In this document: positions 1 through 12,238 of the stretch, in pieces
How the letters are laid out: each line of letters begins with the position of its first letter
Position numbering within the stretch: position 1 is the first letter of the stretch
Notes under the pieces: generated by a model
Seen by the model: only the letters and a program-made list of their open reading frames with translations
The model's database searches: none
What the model was told of the DNA's origin: nothing
Assembly: GCA_027604505.1 (NCBI GenBank)
Contig: JADIIX010000076.1
Location: 43,618-107,617 of the forward strand
Length of the DNA: 64,000 nt
Reading direction: 5' to 3'
From: Gonapodya sp. JEL0774
Lineage: Eukaryota > Monoblepharomycota > Monoblepharidomycetes > Monoblepharidales > Gonapodyaceae
Made by a program: the position numbers and the translations under genes

Positions 1-1640
1 TAGCGCTCGCTTGGAGTCACATCCACCGGAAGACCTTGGAGCCACTGGGAAGAAAACGCGATACTCTCTAAGGTCCGATGGTTTGTCTCAAGAGCCCGAG
101 TTATCGCACACGAAGTATGGCGTGATATGGGCTGAAAATGTGAGCCCGTGGAACTGCTTCTTGATCAGATGGTATTTGAATCTCAATCGCAAAGCACTTG
201 TGAGTGTCCCTCAATTAATCAGAAAAAATCCCCACAGGGAATCTGGAGACACAGTGGGGGAAGAAACCAGTACGTTTAGCCCGTGGGAAATCCGCAAACC
301 CGATCGTGATCTCGCAGTTCAATCTGACCGGTTGAGTGAACAAGGTGCTGTGAATTGTTTCGCTGATTATTTTCAGCGAGCACCCACGGTTCTTCGTTTC
401 AGAACGTGAAGCTGCATTGAATATCTTGAGCGAGGCCATCGATAAAGATGACTTTGCAGTTTTCGTGGAGCGAGTCAGGCACGAAGACTACCCGGATTAC
501 TATAGGGAAATCGCCTACCCCGTGTATCTCAATCTCGTGCAAGCTCGTTTAACGAATGGCTTTTACCGGAGATTTGAGGTGAATTCCTTACAAGGGGCTG
601 TACGAAGTATGCAGACTTCCAACATACAGTTTCAGGCGTTCATTTATGACATCAAAATGATTCAAGCGAATGCCAAGAAGTACAACTCGGAGGGAACTCA
701 TGTTTTTGAGCTGGCTAAGAACGAGTTTGGCGCATTTATCAAAAGGTGTCAGGGTGGGTGATTGCTTTAGCCATCTCCCCATCAAATACTCGCAACGAGC
801 AACTTTACCCAACATAGATCTCAAACCACCTGAACGAGTCATTTTCGTAACTCCTTCGTCATTGCCAAGGTTTGCTTCGAGTGTTGCGGGTCCTAGCACT
901 GCGGAAAGAGGTGTGACAAAAAGACCTCACACCGACGACGATCTGAGGGAAGGGCCTTCCGACGGTGAAATGCCCAAAAAGCGTTTGAGATTCAAATTGG
1001 GATCGGGATACGATGAAATCGTCACTGTGAGTTATACCATATAACTCACGGGGCTTTCCGAGCTCCTGAACTTTTCCTTCTGTGGCTCCAGCGGCCTCCG
1101 GAAGCGACCCCCGGGAACCTGGGCTTTCGCATCGTTTTACGCTCGAGAGCTGTAGACCCATCACCTAACGATTTCTCCACGTTGCCGTCGACGGGACTTG
1201 ACTCAATGGCCCAGGCTGTTCAGCCCACTAACCCGGGCGACGAAGAGGATAAAGAAGGAGAGCTCAGACAAGATTCACCTGATGCCGAGAGTACGGTTTC
1301 TGACACTTCAATCGAGTCAACACGACCAAAAAACCGATCGCGCAATGGGGCACAGCGCAAACGTGCACGCGCTCGGGGTGCAGACGAGGACTATGACATG
1401 GAAAGTGACGCGGAATCGGAGGAAGAAGAAGCCGAAGAAACCGATTCAGACGACGGCACCACCTCTCGATCAAGGAGAGCGACCCGCTCGCGGAAGGCAA
1501 AAGGCAAAGGACGAGCGCTTCCGCCACGGACTACGAGAAATATTAGAGAATCTAGACCACCTTATTCGAGTCGCAAGAGCAGTCGGGCACAAAACCGGGT
1601 GAGCTACGCGGCAGACGAATCGGATACCGAATCAGAGTAG
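1..1640 (+). CDS. BRWD/PHIP-type bromodomain protein, C-terminal part (5' end cut off by window)
   Basis: The window opens inside this gene. The reading frame to about 330 carries two SPW motifs (NVSPWN, FSPWEI), as seen in the linker before the last bromodomain of BRWD1/PHIP proteins. The bromodomain follows at about 417-760: DYPDYYREIAYP, ARLTNGFYRR, then FIYDIKMIQANAKKYN, which holds the acetyl-lysine-binding N-x-x-x-Y/F pattern. A 51-nt in-frame GT-AG intron at 579-629 is inferred because removing it restores the family's spacing between FYRR and the next helix. Further introns are needed near 330-415, 750 and 1029-1180. The C-terminal tail (about 1180-1640) is low-complexity, acidic and basic, ending DESDTESE. 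BRWD proteins combine WD40 repeats with bromodomains and act at chromatin, also as DCAF substrate receptors; the WD part would lie upstream of the window. Family call is good; exon edges are approximate. Confidence 0.72.
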
Positions 1641-1975
1641 TAAATGTAAAATGTAAATATGTGTATTTGAAGGCTATTGCATCTATTTTGCTGGAAGAAT
1701 TATCTCCAGTCTTGTCCTGTTGATGTGCCTTCCTCTTCACATTCAGTTTGTGGGTGTTGGGTGAAGTTTCGCTGTGTCAACTTGCGGTAATCGCAGCGAT
1801 GCAGGACCCGTGAGCATCAAATCTCGGAGTTTCTTCCAAAGCATCTTCGACTCGTTGTGTCCGGTCCTTCTCATTTGTGATGTTCTTCCACTCTTCTGAT
1901 CGCTCTCCCCTCGAAATGAATTCCATCATCTTTTCTCACCGTACGCCCCGCTGTCACCAATCCCGCAGTCAGCAA
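1641..1975. other. Intergenic region, BRWD-like 3' to EMC3 5'
   Basis: Holds the 3' UTR of the bromodomain gene and the leader of EMC3. The AT-rich stretch near 1640-1665 would suit a polyadenylation region. No further gene seen. Confidence 0.5.
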
Positions 1976-3365
1976 ATGTTTCTCGATCCCGCTATTCGGG
2001 ATTGGGTCCTCTTTCCTATCATGATCGTCATGGTCCTGGTGGGCGTGGTGCGTCACTACATCCAGCAGATGCTCAATTCTCCGGCGAAAACTAACATCAA
2101 GGCTGTGCGGGAGCTGTGAGTTCTCAACAACACGGGATTCTTTGACTGGAGTATGCTAGGGCAAGAGCGGTCGTGATGGGAGCGCTTGTGATCCGTTGGT
2201 GTGGGACGGAAGGGGGCCAGCTGCGTGGCAATACGGGATTCAGACAAAATGAAAGCTCTGACTATTTTGAGAATTCTGAGGATCACTGGCTGTGGAGGTA
2301 TTCGGTTTTGAACACACCTACCAGACTTCTCGGACAGGCTCATTTTGGAGATGCGGCAAAACCCTCTCTCAATTGACCAATGTTTACGGAATAGTTACTG
2401 AACAGTAGCGCCTGTTCCGAATCTCGAGGTGAAGTCGCTCACGCAGATGTTGTGTATTTTCAAAGGCAAGCCCTCCAGCGTGCTGCCCGCCTTCGCATGT
2501 GTTACGGTCAAATCCCACCGACCTCGTTCGAACTCCGTCGTGCGAAGCTTTCTGAGGCCTTTGAGGAGGGAAAGTACCTCAAGAACCCAGCGTCGAGAAC
2601 ACAGGGCGCACCCGCTCCCAACCCGATGACGGACCCGCAGGGGATGGAGCAGATGATGGAGATGATGAAAAAGAATATGGCCATGTTCATCCCACAGACG
2701 CTCATTATGAGCTGGATTACCTTCTTCTTTTCCGGTTTCGTCGCACGTGAGTCAAGTTGGATCGCTGTCGAGGTGGACGAAGAGGGGGATTCGGTTTCCG
2801 TTTTGACCCCTCCCATTTGTGATCGCCTGCCACCAGTGAAATTGCCCTTCCCTTTGACGCTTCGCTTCAAATCCATGCTTCAACGGGGTATTGAGACAGC
2901 CGACATGGACGTTACATGGGTGTCATCTCTATCCTGGTACTTTCTCAACTTGTTTGGTCTCAGAGGTATATTTGCGCTGATCTTGGGGGAAGAGAATGGT
3001 ACGTTGGCCTATCTTCGGCTGGTTTTCTTCGAGCACCTTGAAGTGGAGGTTGACTTCCCCCCTCACTCCATTGTTTCACAAAACATATCCATTATTATTA
3101 TTTTTTTGACTCCTGTCGCACCGTACCGTGGACCTGGGTTGGCCATTGATCTCCAGCTGTTGATGACATCAAAGCGATGCAGTCTTTCAGCCCTGCCGGT
3201 GCGCAAGGCCCGGGGCAACAAGACATGAGCAAGATGTTCGAAGGGGAGAAAGAACTGCTTCAGCTTATTGAACACTCGTGGGACATGCGTGACATTGAGG
3301 AGAGGACGCTTCACAAGTGGTTGATGGAGCAGCAAGGTGGGAAAGGGCGGTTCAAAGAAGAGTAG
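1976..3365 (+). CDS. EMC3: ER membrane protein complex subunit 3 (EMC3)
   Basis: Four exons fit by frame and homology: 1976-2115, 2466-2746, 2837-2998 and 3157-3365, giving 263 aa, the usual EMC3 length. Exon 1 encodes the N-terminal membrane helix (DPAIRDWVLFPIMIVMVLVG, then VVRHYI). The exon 1/2 join reads VRELQALQRAARL. Exon 2 has the loop NPMTDPQGMEQMMEMMKKN and helix 2 (LIMSWITFFFSGFV). Exon 3 has KLPFPLTLRFKSMLQRGIE and DVTWVSSLSWYFLNLFGLRG, the most conserved EMC3 stretches, and exon 4 is the charged cytosolic tail. EMC3 belongs to the Oxa1/YidC superfamily and forms part of the insertase core of the EMC, which inserts tail-anchored and multipass proteins in the ER. The third helix sits in exon 3. 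Very likely correct. Confidence 0.95.
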
Positions 3366-4178
3366 ATTAGACGTAACAAAAAATTTCATTATACAAACGT
3401 GATCAAATTGCCCTTCGAGAAGTTGCAGTTTTGAAATTGAACATTGTCAGCTTGTTGGTATCTCACGGGCCACCAACCCCACCTGTGGTGGTGAGCTGAT
3501 GTGGGAGGGATGGGAGTGATTTCAGGGGTAATGCTGGAATAGAGACTATGGAGTATGATATTATGGACTACGCATGTAATACATAAGTCTTGGTTGCATG
3601 TCAACGACATGGTACAGATTTCAGATGCAAGCACACTTGCGTTTACATAAGCTGACGTGACTGAGCCTGCAATCCAGAGTCAGCACGCAAAATGAGCCAA
3701 GCACCGTTTGTAGGGAAGTTGGAGAGTGTGTTTAAATCTCCTTCAGTTTGAAAGTTCCTTGTTGTTCGCAACATCCACTGGGGTGTCCTGGGTACTAAGC
3801 AGTCGCGCCCATGCTTGGACAGCAGATCGGAGTTTTTGGGAACAAATTTTGCTTTGGACTGGATCCTCGCGGTGGCTTATTGGGCACTTTGACGGGGGAA
3901 GTGGCTTTGCCCCCCCAGCGCAACAAGTGCACATTCCCTTATACTCGACAGGGGGTCTGACCTCGGCCTCTCACCCAAAATGGCGTGGCGGGTTTCTCTC
4001 ATATCCGTGCCGTGTATGATCTGTTAGCGGCATAGTCTTTGCAGTTTCAGACCGAGAGCGTGCGTGGGACTCGGACGGTGGGTGGCCCGAGCACAGACAG
4101 ACACACAAATAATACGACATACAGACAAATACTCTCCCCAACACTCCACATCCATCCATCCAACAGCAGACACGAGCT
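3366..4178. other. Intergenic region upstream of eS28
   Basis: About 0.8 kb without a supportable gene. The last 100 bases contain an A/C-rich CA/GACA-type leader (about 4085-4178), as is common before ribosomal protein genes, running into the eS28 ATG. Short ORFs here have no recognisable content. Confidence 0.5.
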
Positions 4179-4797
4179 ATGGTGAGAAGGCGTGTGAACT
4201 GGACAAACAGTGGAGCGCAGCTGGCGGCCTTGAAACAAATTATGCTGGACCCAACGATGCGCCAAATCTCACCGCTGCCTGCCTGCCCATCTCGCAGGAG
4301 CGCGCCGCACCCGTTAAACTCGCTAAAGTGATCAAGGTTCTCGGACGGACTGGCTCCCGGTGCGTTTATTTGTAGCTAGTGCTTTTCGCTCCACCCACGT
4401 TCTAAAAACTGTCGGTCTTTCTCTGTGTCTGCACCGTGGTGGATTAACGGGATGACAACACCCTTCTGCGTATTCTGGACATCTTTTCCTGGACGATCAT
4501 TATCACAAACTCTTGTCCTTGTATGAATCGGGTCGCCAATCTCTTTCCACGAACCTGATATATATAAAACGCGGAAACCATGAAACTACCCAATGCCTAA
4601 CGACGGTTGCATATCCGTCGCTCCACTTTCCCCCTTTCTCTTCGTTAACGAAAAACAGTGGAGGTGTCACTCAGGTCCGCGTTGAGTTCCTGGACGACAC
4701 ATCCCGTTCTATCATCCGGAACGTCAAAGGCCCCGTCCGAGAGAACGACATCCTCACACTCCTCGAATCTGAGCGTGAGGCTCGGAGGCTGAAGTAA
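4179..4797 (+). CDS. RPS28: 40S ribosomal protein eS28 (RPS28)
   Basis: Three coding exons: 4179-4181 (only the ATG), 4298-4359 and 4659-4797, with introns 4182-4297 (GTGAGA...CAG) and 4360-4658 (GTGCGT...CAG). The spliced product is 67 aa, the normal size. It begins [20 protein letters not shown], then [18 protein letters not shown], and ends [12 protein letters not shown], near-identical to eS28 of other eukaryotes. eS28 is a small OB-fold-like protein of the 40S head near the mRNA exit/E site. The start codon stands alone on its own exon, an arrangement also approached by two other genes in this window. Confidence is very high for identity and for the splice sites. Confidence 0.97.
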
Positions 4798-5226
4798 ACG
4801 CATGGCCACAATGGGCCGGGGTTGATGTTGGGAGCAGGCGTGAAGGGTAGAATGGAGGAAGGGAGGAATGGGCCATGGGAGGAAGGGTGGAACGGTGGAG
4901 GGGTAGAAAGGGAGGAATGGAGGAGGAGTGGAAGGGTACGAACACTCGAGGTGGTGCTGTCTGAAATTGTTGTGTTTGAATCGACGGGCCGTCGGAGTGG
5001 TCTCGTTGGTCGCCGCGACGGTTTGCCGGCCACCTCAAAGTAACTGGCATTGAATAAATTTGCGCACTCATTGGTGATTGAAGCTTCGCTCCCTTGGAAA
5101 TGTCTTTTCTTCATCTTTTGGAGTGGTGGATTCCACTGTAAGTGATCATTTGGGGTACCTGCGTTGAATGGGCCAGCAGCACGCCAGACAGAATCAGTGC
5201 TTTTGTACCCACTTTACTCGAAACCC
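4798..5226. other. Intergenic region with purine-rich imperfect repeats
   Basis: Downstream of eS28, positions 4836-4940 are made of imperfect GGAAGGG/GGAGGAATGG-like units on the + strand, a purine-rich minisatellite-like tract probably in the 3' UTR. The remainder up to 5226 is the CEP120 leader. No gene seen. Confidence 0.6.
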
Positions 5227-8200
5227 ATGGCGCCCACCGACCGGATAACCGTCCTATTAACGGTTTATGAAGGCAAGTATCATTTTCTGCTCGAATCATC
5301 CTTTGGAAGGATGCTCACTCCCAGTTTTCCCGCGATCGCCGTTCACAACCAACAACTGCCTGCACGGACTCTGTCCCTGGCGATTTCCCCCGACATGCAC
5401 TGGAATTGATGATATTGTTGCAGGTCGAAACTTCTTGAAGCGGCCCAACGGATCTTACCACATTCAATGTCGATTCAACAACGGTGTGTGTTTGAACCGA
5501 CGCTTTCTCGACAACCACGGTCTCTCAGACTGATTCATCGTGCTCAAATAATTATTAAATTCTACTGCTGTTTCAGAAATCCTCACGTCGGATCCAACAC
5601 CCGCCACCACCTCCCCGACGTTCGATACTGAGCTCTCCTGGCTCCTCCCCACCAAACTCCTCCACCTCCTCCGCTCACAGCGTGAAGTCGTGAAGCTCGT
5701 GTGTTATGCTACAGATGGTAAAGGCCGCCAGGACTCGGTCGGATATGTGGTGTTGGACTTGAGGACCGGCAAGGACATTCCAGGGGACCAACGCTGGTAC
5801 CCTCTTCTTGGTGCGCCAAAGGGGTCCGGTGGTGGTGTTTTCAGGCCTGAAATCAAAATGGCCTTTGGCATTGGATGGACTGGAGATGAGGACAAGGTGG
5901 ACGCGGATGGCGGTTTGGTCGAGGACACTCAATTGGCGGATGTGAGTGGTCGTGCCATGTTCAGTCTTTATACCCGGGGGCGGGGGAGCAGCTCGAGAAT
6001 ATCTCGAAAGATGCAAGAGCTTCGTGATTAGTCCTCTCACCCGTGTCTCGGTCGGTTCCACTTCTCCTGACCCTCCTGCACCAGCTGTCACCAAACTCCC
6101 AAAACAATGACATGAGCCCCGAAGAAGACAAACCAACACTCGGTCGTTCCTCTCTACCAGCTGATAGCAATCGTGTTGCTCCTTCCTCCGAGCACTCCCG
6201 GAGAGCAAGCGAGCCCGCCCCTTCTCGCGGCGCCGGCCCCCCAGAAAAACCTACGCCGTCTGCTGCTCCGATTCCGGCTTCTTCAGCACCACGAACCGCC
6301 CCGTCCCAGCCTGCCAGTCCGTCACGCGTCTTTGCGCGGGAGCCCTCACCTGCTCATTCCGGCAATGCACCTCCTCGGCAACCAAAGGTGTCCTTCCGGT
6401 TAGATGAAGCTGGTTTCTATCAAATCGGGCGAGGAACACAGCCGTTTCGGTTGTCCGTCACCATCTCACACGCACGGAATCTGGAGTCCCTGATGGACGT
6501 TGCGTCGCGCGAGTATCCTGGAGAAGCTGCTCGAGGGTGGTCTTCGGGCTTTTATTTTTACTACAGCCTTTTGGGGAACGACATTGTTTCGGATAAGTTT
6601 GAGGACTTTCGAAATCCCGCGTTCACAGCAGATTGTGTTGCAGTATCGTTGAGGTCGTCCAAGGAAGAGATCGAGGCGTTCATTCGACAAACAGAGCGTA
6701 TCGTGGTGTATCTCTACCACGAAACTCGAGTGCTGGGATCTGTGGATATCCCTCTCACAACGCTGCTGGCGCACAAGGCGGAAGTTGAAGCTGGTGTGAG
6801 ATCCGTGGAAGCCGTGTATCCGATGGCGGATGCACGGCACGATATGATTGGCGAACCGAGCAAGCGGCCAGGGGTTGGTGTTGCGCTCATGCTTGTGGAG
6901 GAGAATGAGAAAACGGTGGAGCGTTCCGGCGGGAACCCGGACCTCGAGCGCAATGCAGTTGGTTCTCCTGCAACAACTGCGGCAACAAACTTTTTGCAAA
7001 GCAATCCCTTTGCATCTCCCCCGCGAGCGTCACCTCGTGCCATCAACCCTCCCTCTGAACCCGTTCCATCTCCGACTGTTCCCAACACTACCGAACAAGT
7101 CATAACCGGAAAATCTAGTGTCTGGACTCAATACCGTCTCTCTATCGATCTTCGGTCTGTCCGAAACACACCCGCTGGTCTTAATCTATTCTTTCGGTAC
7201 TCCTATCCGGCACTTGGGACGGAATGTCGCTTTATTTCCGGAACAGCGGAAATAGCGCCGTCATTGAGCAAAGCTTCTCGCTCACGGGAAGTGCGTGTGC
7301 AAAATGGCTATGCTGGGTTTGAGTTTGTGATGGGTGCGGACCAATTGCGGACTTTCTTGCAATCCCTACCGCTTCTTCTCGAAACTTGGGGGAAGGATCA
7401 GGCGGGCCATGATAAAGATGTGAAGCTGGGCGATGCAGAGGTCCGATTGGGTGGGCTGTATTCTGCAAGAGAAACCCGAGAGACAATCGAAGGTGGCCGA
7501 ACCATCGGTTTGAGAACTTGGGATGGATGGGTCCCCATCCGAGACGAAACGACAAATGGGGAAGCTGGAAAGGGGAAGCGCATTGGGGAGGTCAGAGTTG
7601 TGCTTGGGTTGGAGGATCTCGGGATCGTCGAAGAACAGGATGCGGAACTCGCAACCCGTGCTGCAATGGAAAACGACCAAGGTCGCAGTTCGTCTCCGGC
7701 AAGACAAACGGCGAGGTCCCCATCCCCACATGCTCCACGAAGGGTTCCCGACAACTCACTTGGACGAGCGTCGCCAGCCTCTTCGGATGGAATACATGAT
7801 ACTGCTGAATATCGCGCTGTACAGGATCTAGAACGCTGGAAGCAGATGGAAGAAACCCGATTTGTGGAGCATCTCCGATCACGTGAGACGGAGCTGCTAT
7901 CCAAGTTAACAGAAGAGTGGCGGCGTCGGGAACGAGAGCGAGATTCCGCTTTAAAACGGAAAGTTGAGGAGTTTGTTCGGTTGGAACGTCAAGTTGCAGA
8001 GTTGGTTGTCAGCCTTGAGGCGAGGGAACAAAAAATTGTCCAGGCGGAAATGGACGTTCGCGCCAGGGAGGCTGAGGTTCGCTGGAGCGAGGACCGAGCT
8101 CAAAAAGCTATGGCAGAGCAAATTGCACGCATCGAGGGAGAAAATCGAACACTTCTCGAGTTGCAACAACGGAAGACAGCGGATGCCGAAGATCGTGCTC

Positions 8201-9000
8201 GCCGAGCCGAAGTAGAGCGTGATCGCGAGCGAGAAATGCGTTCTCGAGCTGAATCAGAACTAGCTGAGATGCGGAAGACAGCGAATTCGGCTCCAGAGTC
8301 TGCGCTGAGAGTTCAGCTGGCACAGGTGGCTGCAGACAGGGACCGACTGGCATCGAAGCTCGAAAATGAACAGGCGAAACGCGGAGCCTACAAAGCACGT
8401 TGGGTGGGCGCACTCAAGGAGCTGGCAAGGCAGAAGAAGAAGTTTTCTGACGAAGTAGCCGAAAGTTTGAAGGCAGCAACAAAAGAGCTGGAAGCCGCAA
8501 AACTTCGAGCTGTGAAAGAAGGCACCATGAGTGCAGAGGGAGACCATGACACTTTGACTCAGATTAAAAAAGAACTCGAAGAGATGAGGGTGAAGGTGGA
8601 AAGGGCAGGAAAGGGACGATCGAGAGGTGCTCCAGGAGCATCGAGAGACACAGGGTACTCGAGCGAGAATTCGGACAATGAGGTGATCGACTCGGAAAGG
8701 GAGGATTCGATAGTGGAAGCTGGACGTCGTCACCGCTCCGTTGGAAGACGTGCACGAGGGAGGAGCCTTCCTGCCACTGCCAGCCATGTTCGGGGAGGAA
8801 CGGGCGCTGGTCCTTCAGGAGCGCCTGGGGACCACGTCTTTGCGCTTGGAGATCTGTCCAAACTAAATCCAAAGCTTCGTACAGAAGTGGAGAGGCTCCG
8901 GCTCGAACGTGACGGACTTTTGAAAACTGGTTTGTACACTCGAAACGACGCTTTGGTACTCGAACTTGAAGCGAGGATGCGTCAGCTGGTGATGGTTTAA
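5227..9000 (+). CDS. CEP120: Centrosomal/centriolar protein CEP120
   Basis: Four exons: 5227-5272, 5424-5483, 5577-5941 and 6085-9000, giving 1128 aa (human CEP120 is just under 1000). The first join uses a GC-AG intron. The N-terminal C2-like domain starts MAPTDRITVLLTVYEG and contains DSVGYVVLDLRTGKDI and RWYPLLGAPKG, a close match to the CEP120 C2A signature. A Pro/Ser-rich linker precedes a second C2-like domain (around 6430-6900, FRLSVTISHARNLESL) and a third (about 7120-7610, YRLSIDLRSVRNTPAG). Then comes a long Arg/Glu-rich coiled coil (about 7800-8620) and a charged C-terminus. CEP120 acts in centriole elongation and assembly, so its presence points to a centriole-bearing, flagellated organism. 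It converges on STPG2 with a 70-bp gap. Confidence 0.92.
5273..5423 (+). other. GC-AG intron in CEP120
   Basis: The donor reads GAAG|GCAAGT and the acceptor TTGCAG|GTCG. The downstream frame (GRNFLKRPNG) needs exactly one leftover base from exon 1, which only the GC donor supplies. The donor is otherwise a perfect match to the AG|GCAAGT consensus of known GC-AG introns. Confidence 0.8.
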
Positions 9001-9070
9001 GATTGAGCTGAACGTAAATGATGATATAATTGCTCTTGATGATTATATAATGGTTTTCCTGTTTTGTTTT

Positions 9071-11810
9071 CTATATTACAATCTTGGGTTTCCCCTTCAG
9101 CGAATGCTGCAATTCGTCCAAGGGCACCAGCCCCCCCGGAGATGTTTCCGAAGTTTGAGGAGGTGCGCGACTTTTTCGAAGTCGGTGGTTTTTTGGGGAG
9201 TTCTCTCCTCGTGTGACGTCACGCAATGTCACGTTGTGGGATGGTTTCACCAGGGTTCCAGGTGAAACATATGCGCCTGGGCCTGGAATGTCCGGCACTT
9301 TAACGACCATTCGTTTATCCTTTCAAAACGGCGAGGTGAATATTCTTGTTTTTGTTCGTGCGCACCCCTCTTGGACTCACCGTGGACAGAAAAGGTGCGT
9401 TGTTTTCCGTCGGGAGGCTTGAATCCACATTTGGCTCATAGCTTCCCGGGGCAGGTGTGTTTGAATGAAAATAGACGTGCAAGTCTTGGTACGTTGTGGT
9501 AAGATGCTCAGTCACAGATTCCACAACAATTGCAGAGGGAAGCAAGGGTACCACCCACTCACCCTCCAACAGATCTCGACGGTCGTTGCTGTTAAGCACG
9601 CCATGTCCACTAAGCTTTCCACGATCTTTGATGTTTTTGAACGACCCGTCCACATCATAGGACGCAGGCGTTGGAAACGACTCATCCACCAAATCTTCAA
9701 ACCGTTTCCCGCTCGTGCCAAAGCCCAGATTCCCCGCCTCGGAAACACCAATCATTCCACTCAACAAGTTTGTTGCAGCGTCGATATCGAAGTGACTCGC
9801 TCCCTTTTCTGAAACACTCCCCACCACGAGCCGCATGACCCGACGCTTTTCGTCATCGCTCATGACCGCCCCTCGAAGTAGGCGGACCAACAGCTGAGCG
9901 TCTGTCTGTCTCACTGGATGACCCTGTCTATTGGTGTGAGTGATCAGTATATTCGGGCGCGGGTCTTCGTTCGATCTGGGACTCTGCGTGGGAACCGTGG
10001 CGTACTCCGCGGGACCCGGTGTTTGATCCGACGTGCTGGGCCTCGAGAACCGTTCTGATATGGCTCCGAACGCACCGTGGCTGTGGACTTTCTTCGGGGT
10101 ACCGCGGCGGTCGGGCCGAAAGGAACCCACGAGCACGTCGTAGGCGCCCGGGCCGGGACCGGTTCTCTTCTTCACTTCCTCGAGGGTGACGAACCGCTTG
10201 CTGGTTCCTCCAAACGGTTGCGAGACGGGTCGGGGCTTGTCGAAGAGAGAATGCCTGTTGGAAGTGCGGTTGGCAAGTGTGCCGGGACCGGGTGTCGGGG
10301 GTGCGGTGCGCACGTAGAGAACCGAATCTTTGCGTTGGCCGAGGGAAGAATGCGAAAGAGATGCACGTCGGCGACCAAGGACGTTGTATGCGCCGGGTCC
10401 GGGAGTCTTTGCCAGTTCGGGGTCCTTGTGGGAGTTGGTGAAGCCAAAGACCCGGGAGAAGCGGCCCACTTTGCTCCCTACGGGTTGGGAGGTGCGAGTT
10501 TGAAAGATGACCTATGGTGAGCGAGCATCCGTTGGGGCTATTGCCACAAATTAACTCACGAAACTCTGGCGATGCTCGTTTGAGGTTCCCAAACGCGGAT
10601 CTTGTCACCACCGCATCATCGTACTCTCCCGGTCCCGGGATCGCATCCTTTTCTGCGTCCATTACGATCTTGTCACACCACCGCACTCCATTCCCGAGTG
10701 GGAAGGCAGCCGAGCTCGAACCCTCGGCAGCAGCGTCGAGCGATTTGGAAGTGAGGTAGTCGACGGCGTGCTGGACGTCGTACGTGGTAGGTGGCACGCC
10801 CTCCGTGGGCTTGAACCAAGACATGCGGTCGTTTGAGGACGGGGAGTAGGGCTTGGGGGCGCCGAAGGAGATGCCACGGAGTTTGGTAGGCGTTTGCTCT
10901 TCACATGGCTGGGAGTGGGTTTCGGGGTTTTCGGGTGTGAGACGAGGGAGCGAGTGTTAAACGTACGTGCGAGAGGGTGTTAGCAATGCTTGAAAATCCA
11001 GGATGAGTTCAAGGTTGCAGTACCTTCTGGACCACATTCTGTGTACTCAATCTCCTGGGCAGCAACTCCCCAGTCTCCGCCTCCTGGTATCCGTTCGCGG
11101 TCTCTCTAAACGGAATACTCGGCGGTAAAAACTTTCTCTTCCACACAATGCGGGGTTTGAGTTTGGAACCTAATCGAGACTGTGCACGGCGGACCGGTTG
11201 CAGCTGTGGTGTGGGTTGGTGTTTGTCGTCCGAATCGTCCGTTTTGGAGACGCTTTGGCCTCGGCCTCTGGCGACGATGCGGGGACTCTCAGAGACGTCG
11301 GATATCTAAGGAAAGAAAATCGGTCGTGTGATTTGTGATAGAATGGACGCAGGGAAATGCTGGTCTGGCCACTTCCAAGAGTGATACCACTTACACAGTT
11401 TGTCACGCTATCCCCAGCGCTCACCAGCCCGTACACTGTCGGGCCGGGCGAATCACTGGTGACGGGTCTAAATCTTTCTATCTTTGATCTACCAAAAGAG
11501 GGTGCATCCGTGTGGACATGGGAAGAGAGGGACTGGAACTTGGACTCGTAGGAAGTTGGAGCGGGTGATTGTCCGACGAGGGAGTCGAATATGGAGACGC
11601 GGGGAGCAATGGAGGAGAATGGAGCGTAGGATTGGCTGTGGAGACGTGAGTTAGAGCAACAACGTGCTGTCTCATGTCTGTGCATGTGGAATGTGGAAAG
11701 TTTGATTGAACTCACCCTCGTTTGGGATCCTGCGACTTTGCGTAGGTTCCTGGTCCCAAATCCGCATTTCCATCGACGTGGAACAAGTCACGTGGTGCCC
11801 GCGAGTACAT
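9071..11810 (-). CDS. STPG2: Sperm-tail PG-rich repeat protein 2-like (STPG2)
   Basis: The start at 11810 gives MYSRAPRDLFHVDG then LGPGTYAKSQDP; the MY-x-RAPR start is typical of STPG2. The first exon ends at a GTGAGT donor near 11716. Next comes SYAPFSSIAPRVSIFDSL with SPGPTVYG (about 11660-11310), a middle part (about 11310-11010), an exon beginning ahead of FKPTEGVPPTTYDV (about 10830-10560) and a long last part (about 10470-9071). Numerous PGPGxY/PGPAxY repeats occur, e.g. IPGPGEYDDAV, TPGPGAYNVLG, GPGPGAYDVLVG, TPGPAEYATVP and IPGPGAYVSPG at the C-terminus. SHIPPO/STPG proteins are axoneme- and microtubule-associated and found in flagellated species. The exact exon edges are not all fixed. 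Tandem on the minus strand with RPC6, whose stop lies about 430 bp upstream. Confidence 0.85.
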
Positions 11811-12238
11811 GGGTGGGTGCAGACTGGAGACGCCGATAAGTCCACTGGGCTGGTGAAAACAGCCTCACCCGATCGATCGATCGATCCGATCACTCAACAA
11901 CCACAGCACCAGCAACGATCTCAATCCAACAATCGTCCCATGCATGGTACAAAATATAAATGAATTCCATCATTTTTATTCACAGGCGGCCGGATATCAA
12001 ACAATCGGTATTCGAGTAACAATCAAGTATGTATGTCGTGGTACATGCAATTACGGCGGTGTGCAAGTGAAACAAATCCACGGCCGGCCACCCTCGCATC
12101 GGGTGGGGCATATCCGTTCCTTTATATTTCCTCCATGGGGCCATTTTACCCCCGTGTTGTGACTTTGCTCTTCACCACACCCTTTGACTTTTCGTCCCCA
12201 AAAACCGGATGTGGGGCGTCGGTAGTTCATATCCCCAA
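11811..12238. other. Intergenic region between RPC6 (3') and STPG2 (5')
   Basis: Contains the RPC6 3' UTR and STPG2 promoter/leader. No coding evidence apart from the GATC microrepeat. Confidence 0.5.
11871..11891. repeat. GATC microrepeat in the STPG2 leader
   Basis: Four perfect GATC units (11871-11886) followed by C and a fifth GATC, about 60 bp upstream of the STPG2 start codon. A short simple repeat; no function claimed. Confidence 0.8.

Noticed and set aside
4800-5115. 147-aa minus-strand frame, Pro/Ser-rich
   Set aside because: Antisense reading of the purine-rich repeat tract; composition is explained by the repeat.
9928-10824. 298-aa open frame on the minus strand overlapping STPG2
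   Set aside because: Its N-terminal part is a real STPG2 exon (PTTYDVQHAVDYL, IPGPGEYDD), but it then runs out of frame through the next exon; PG repeats lie in the other frame.
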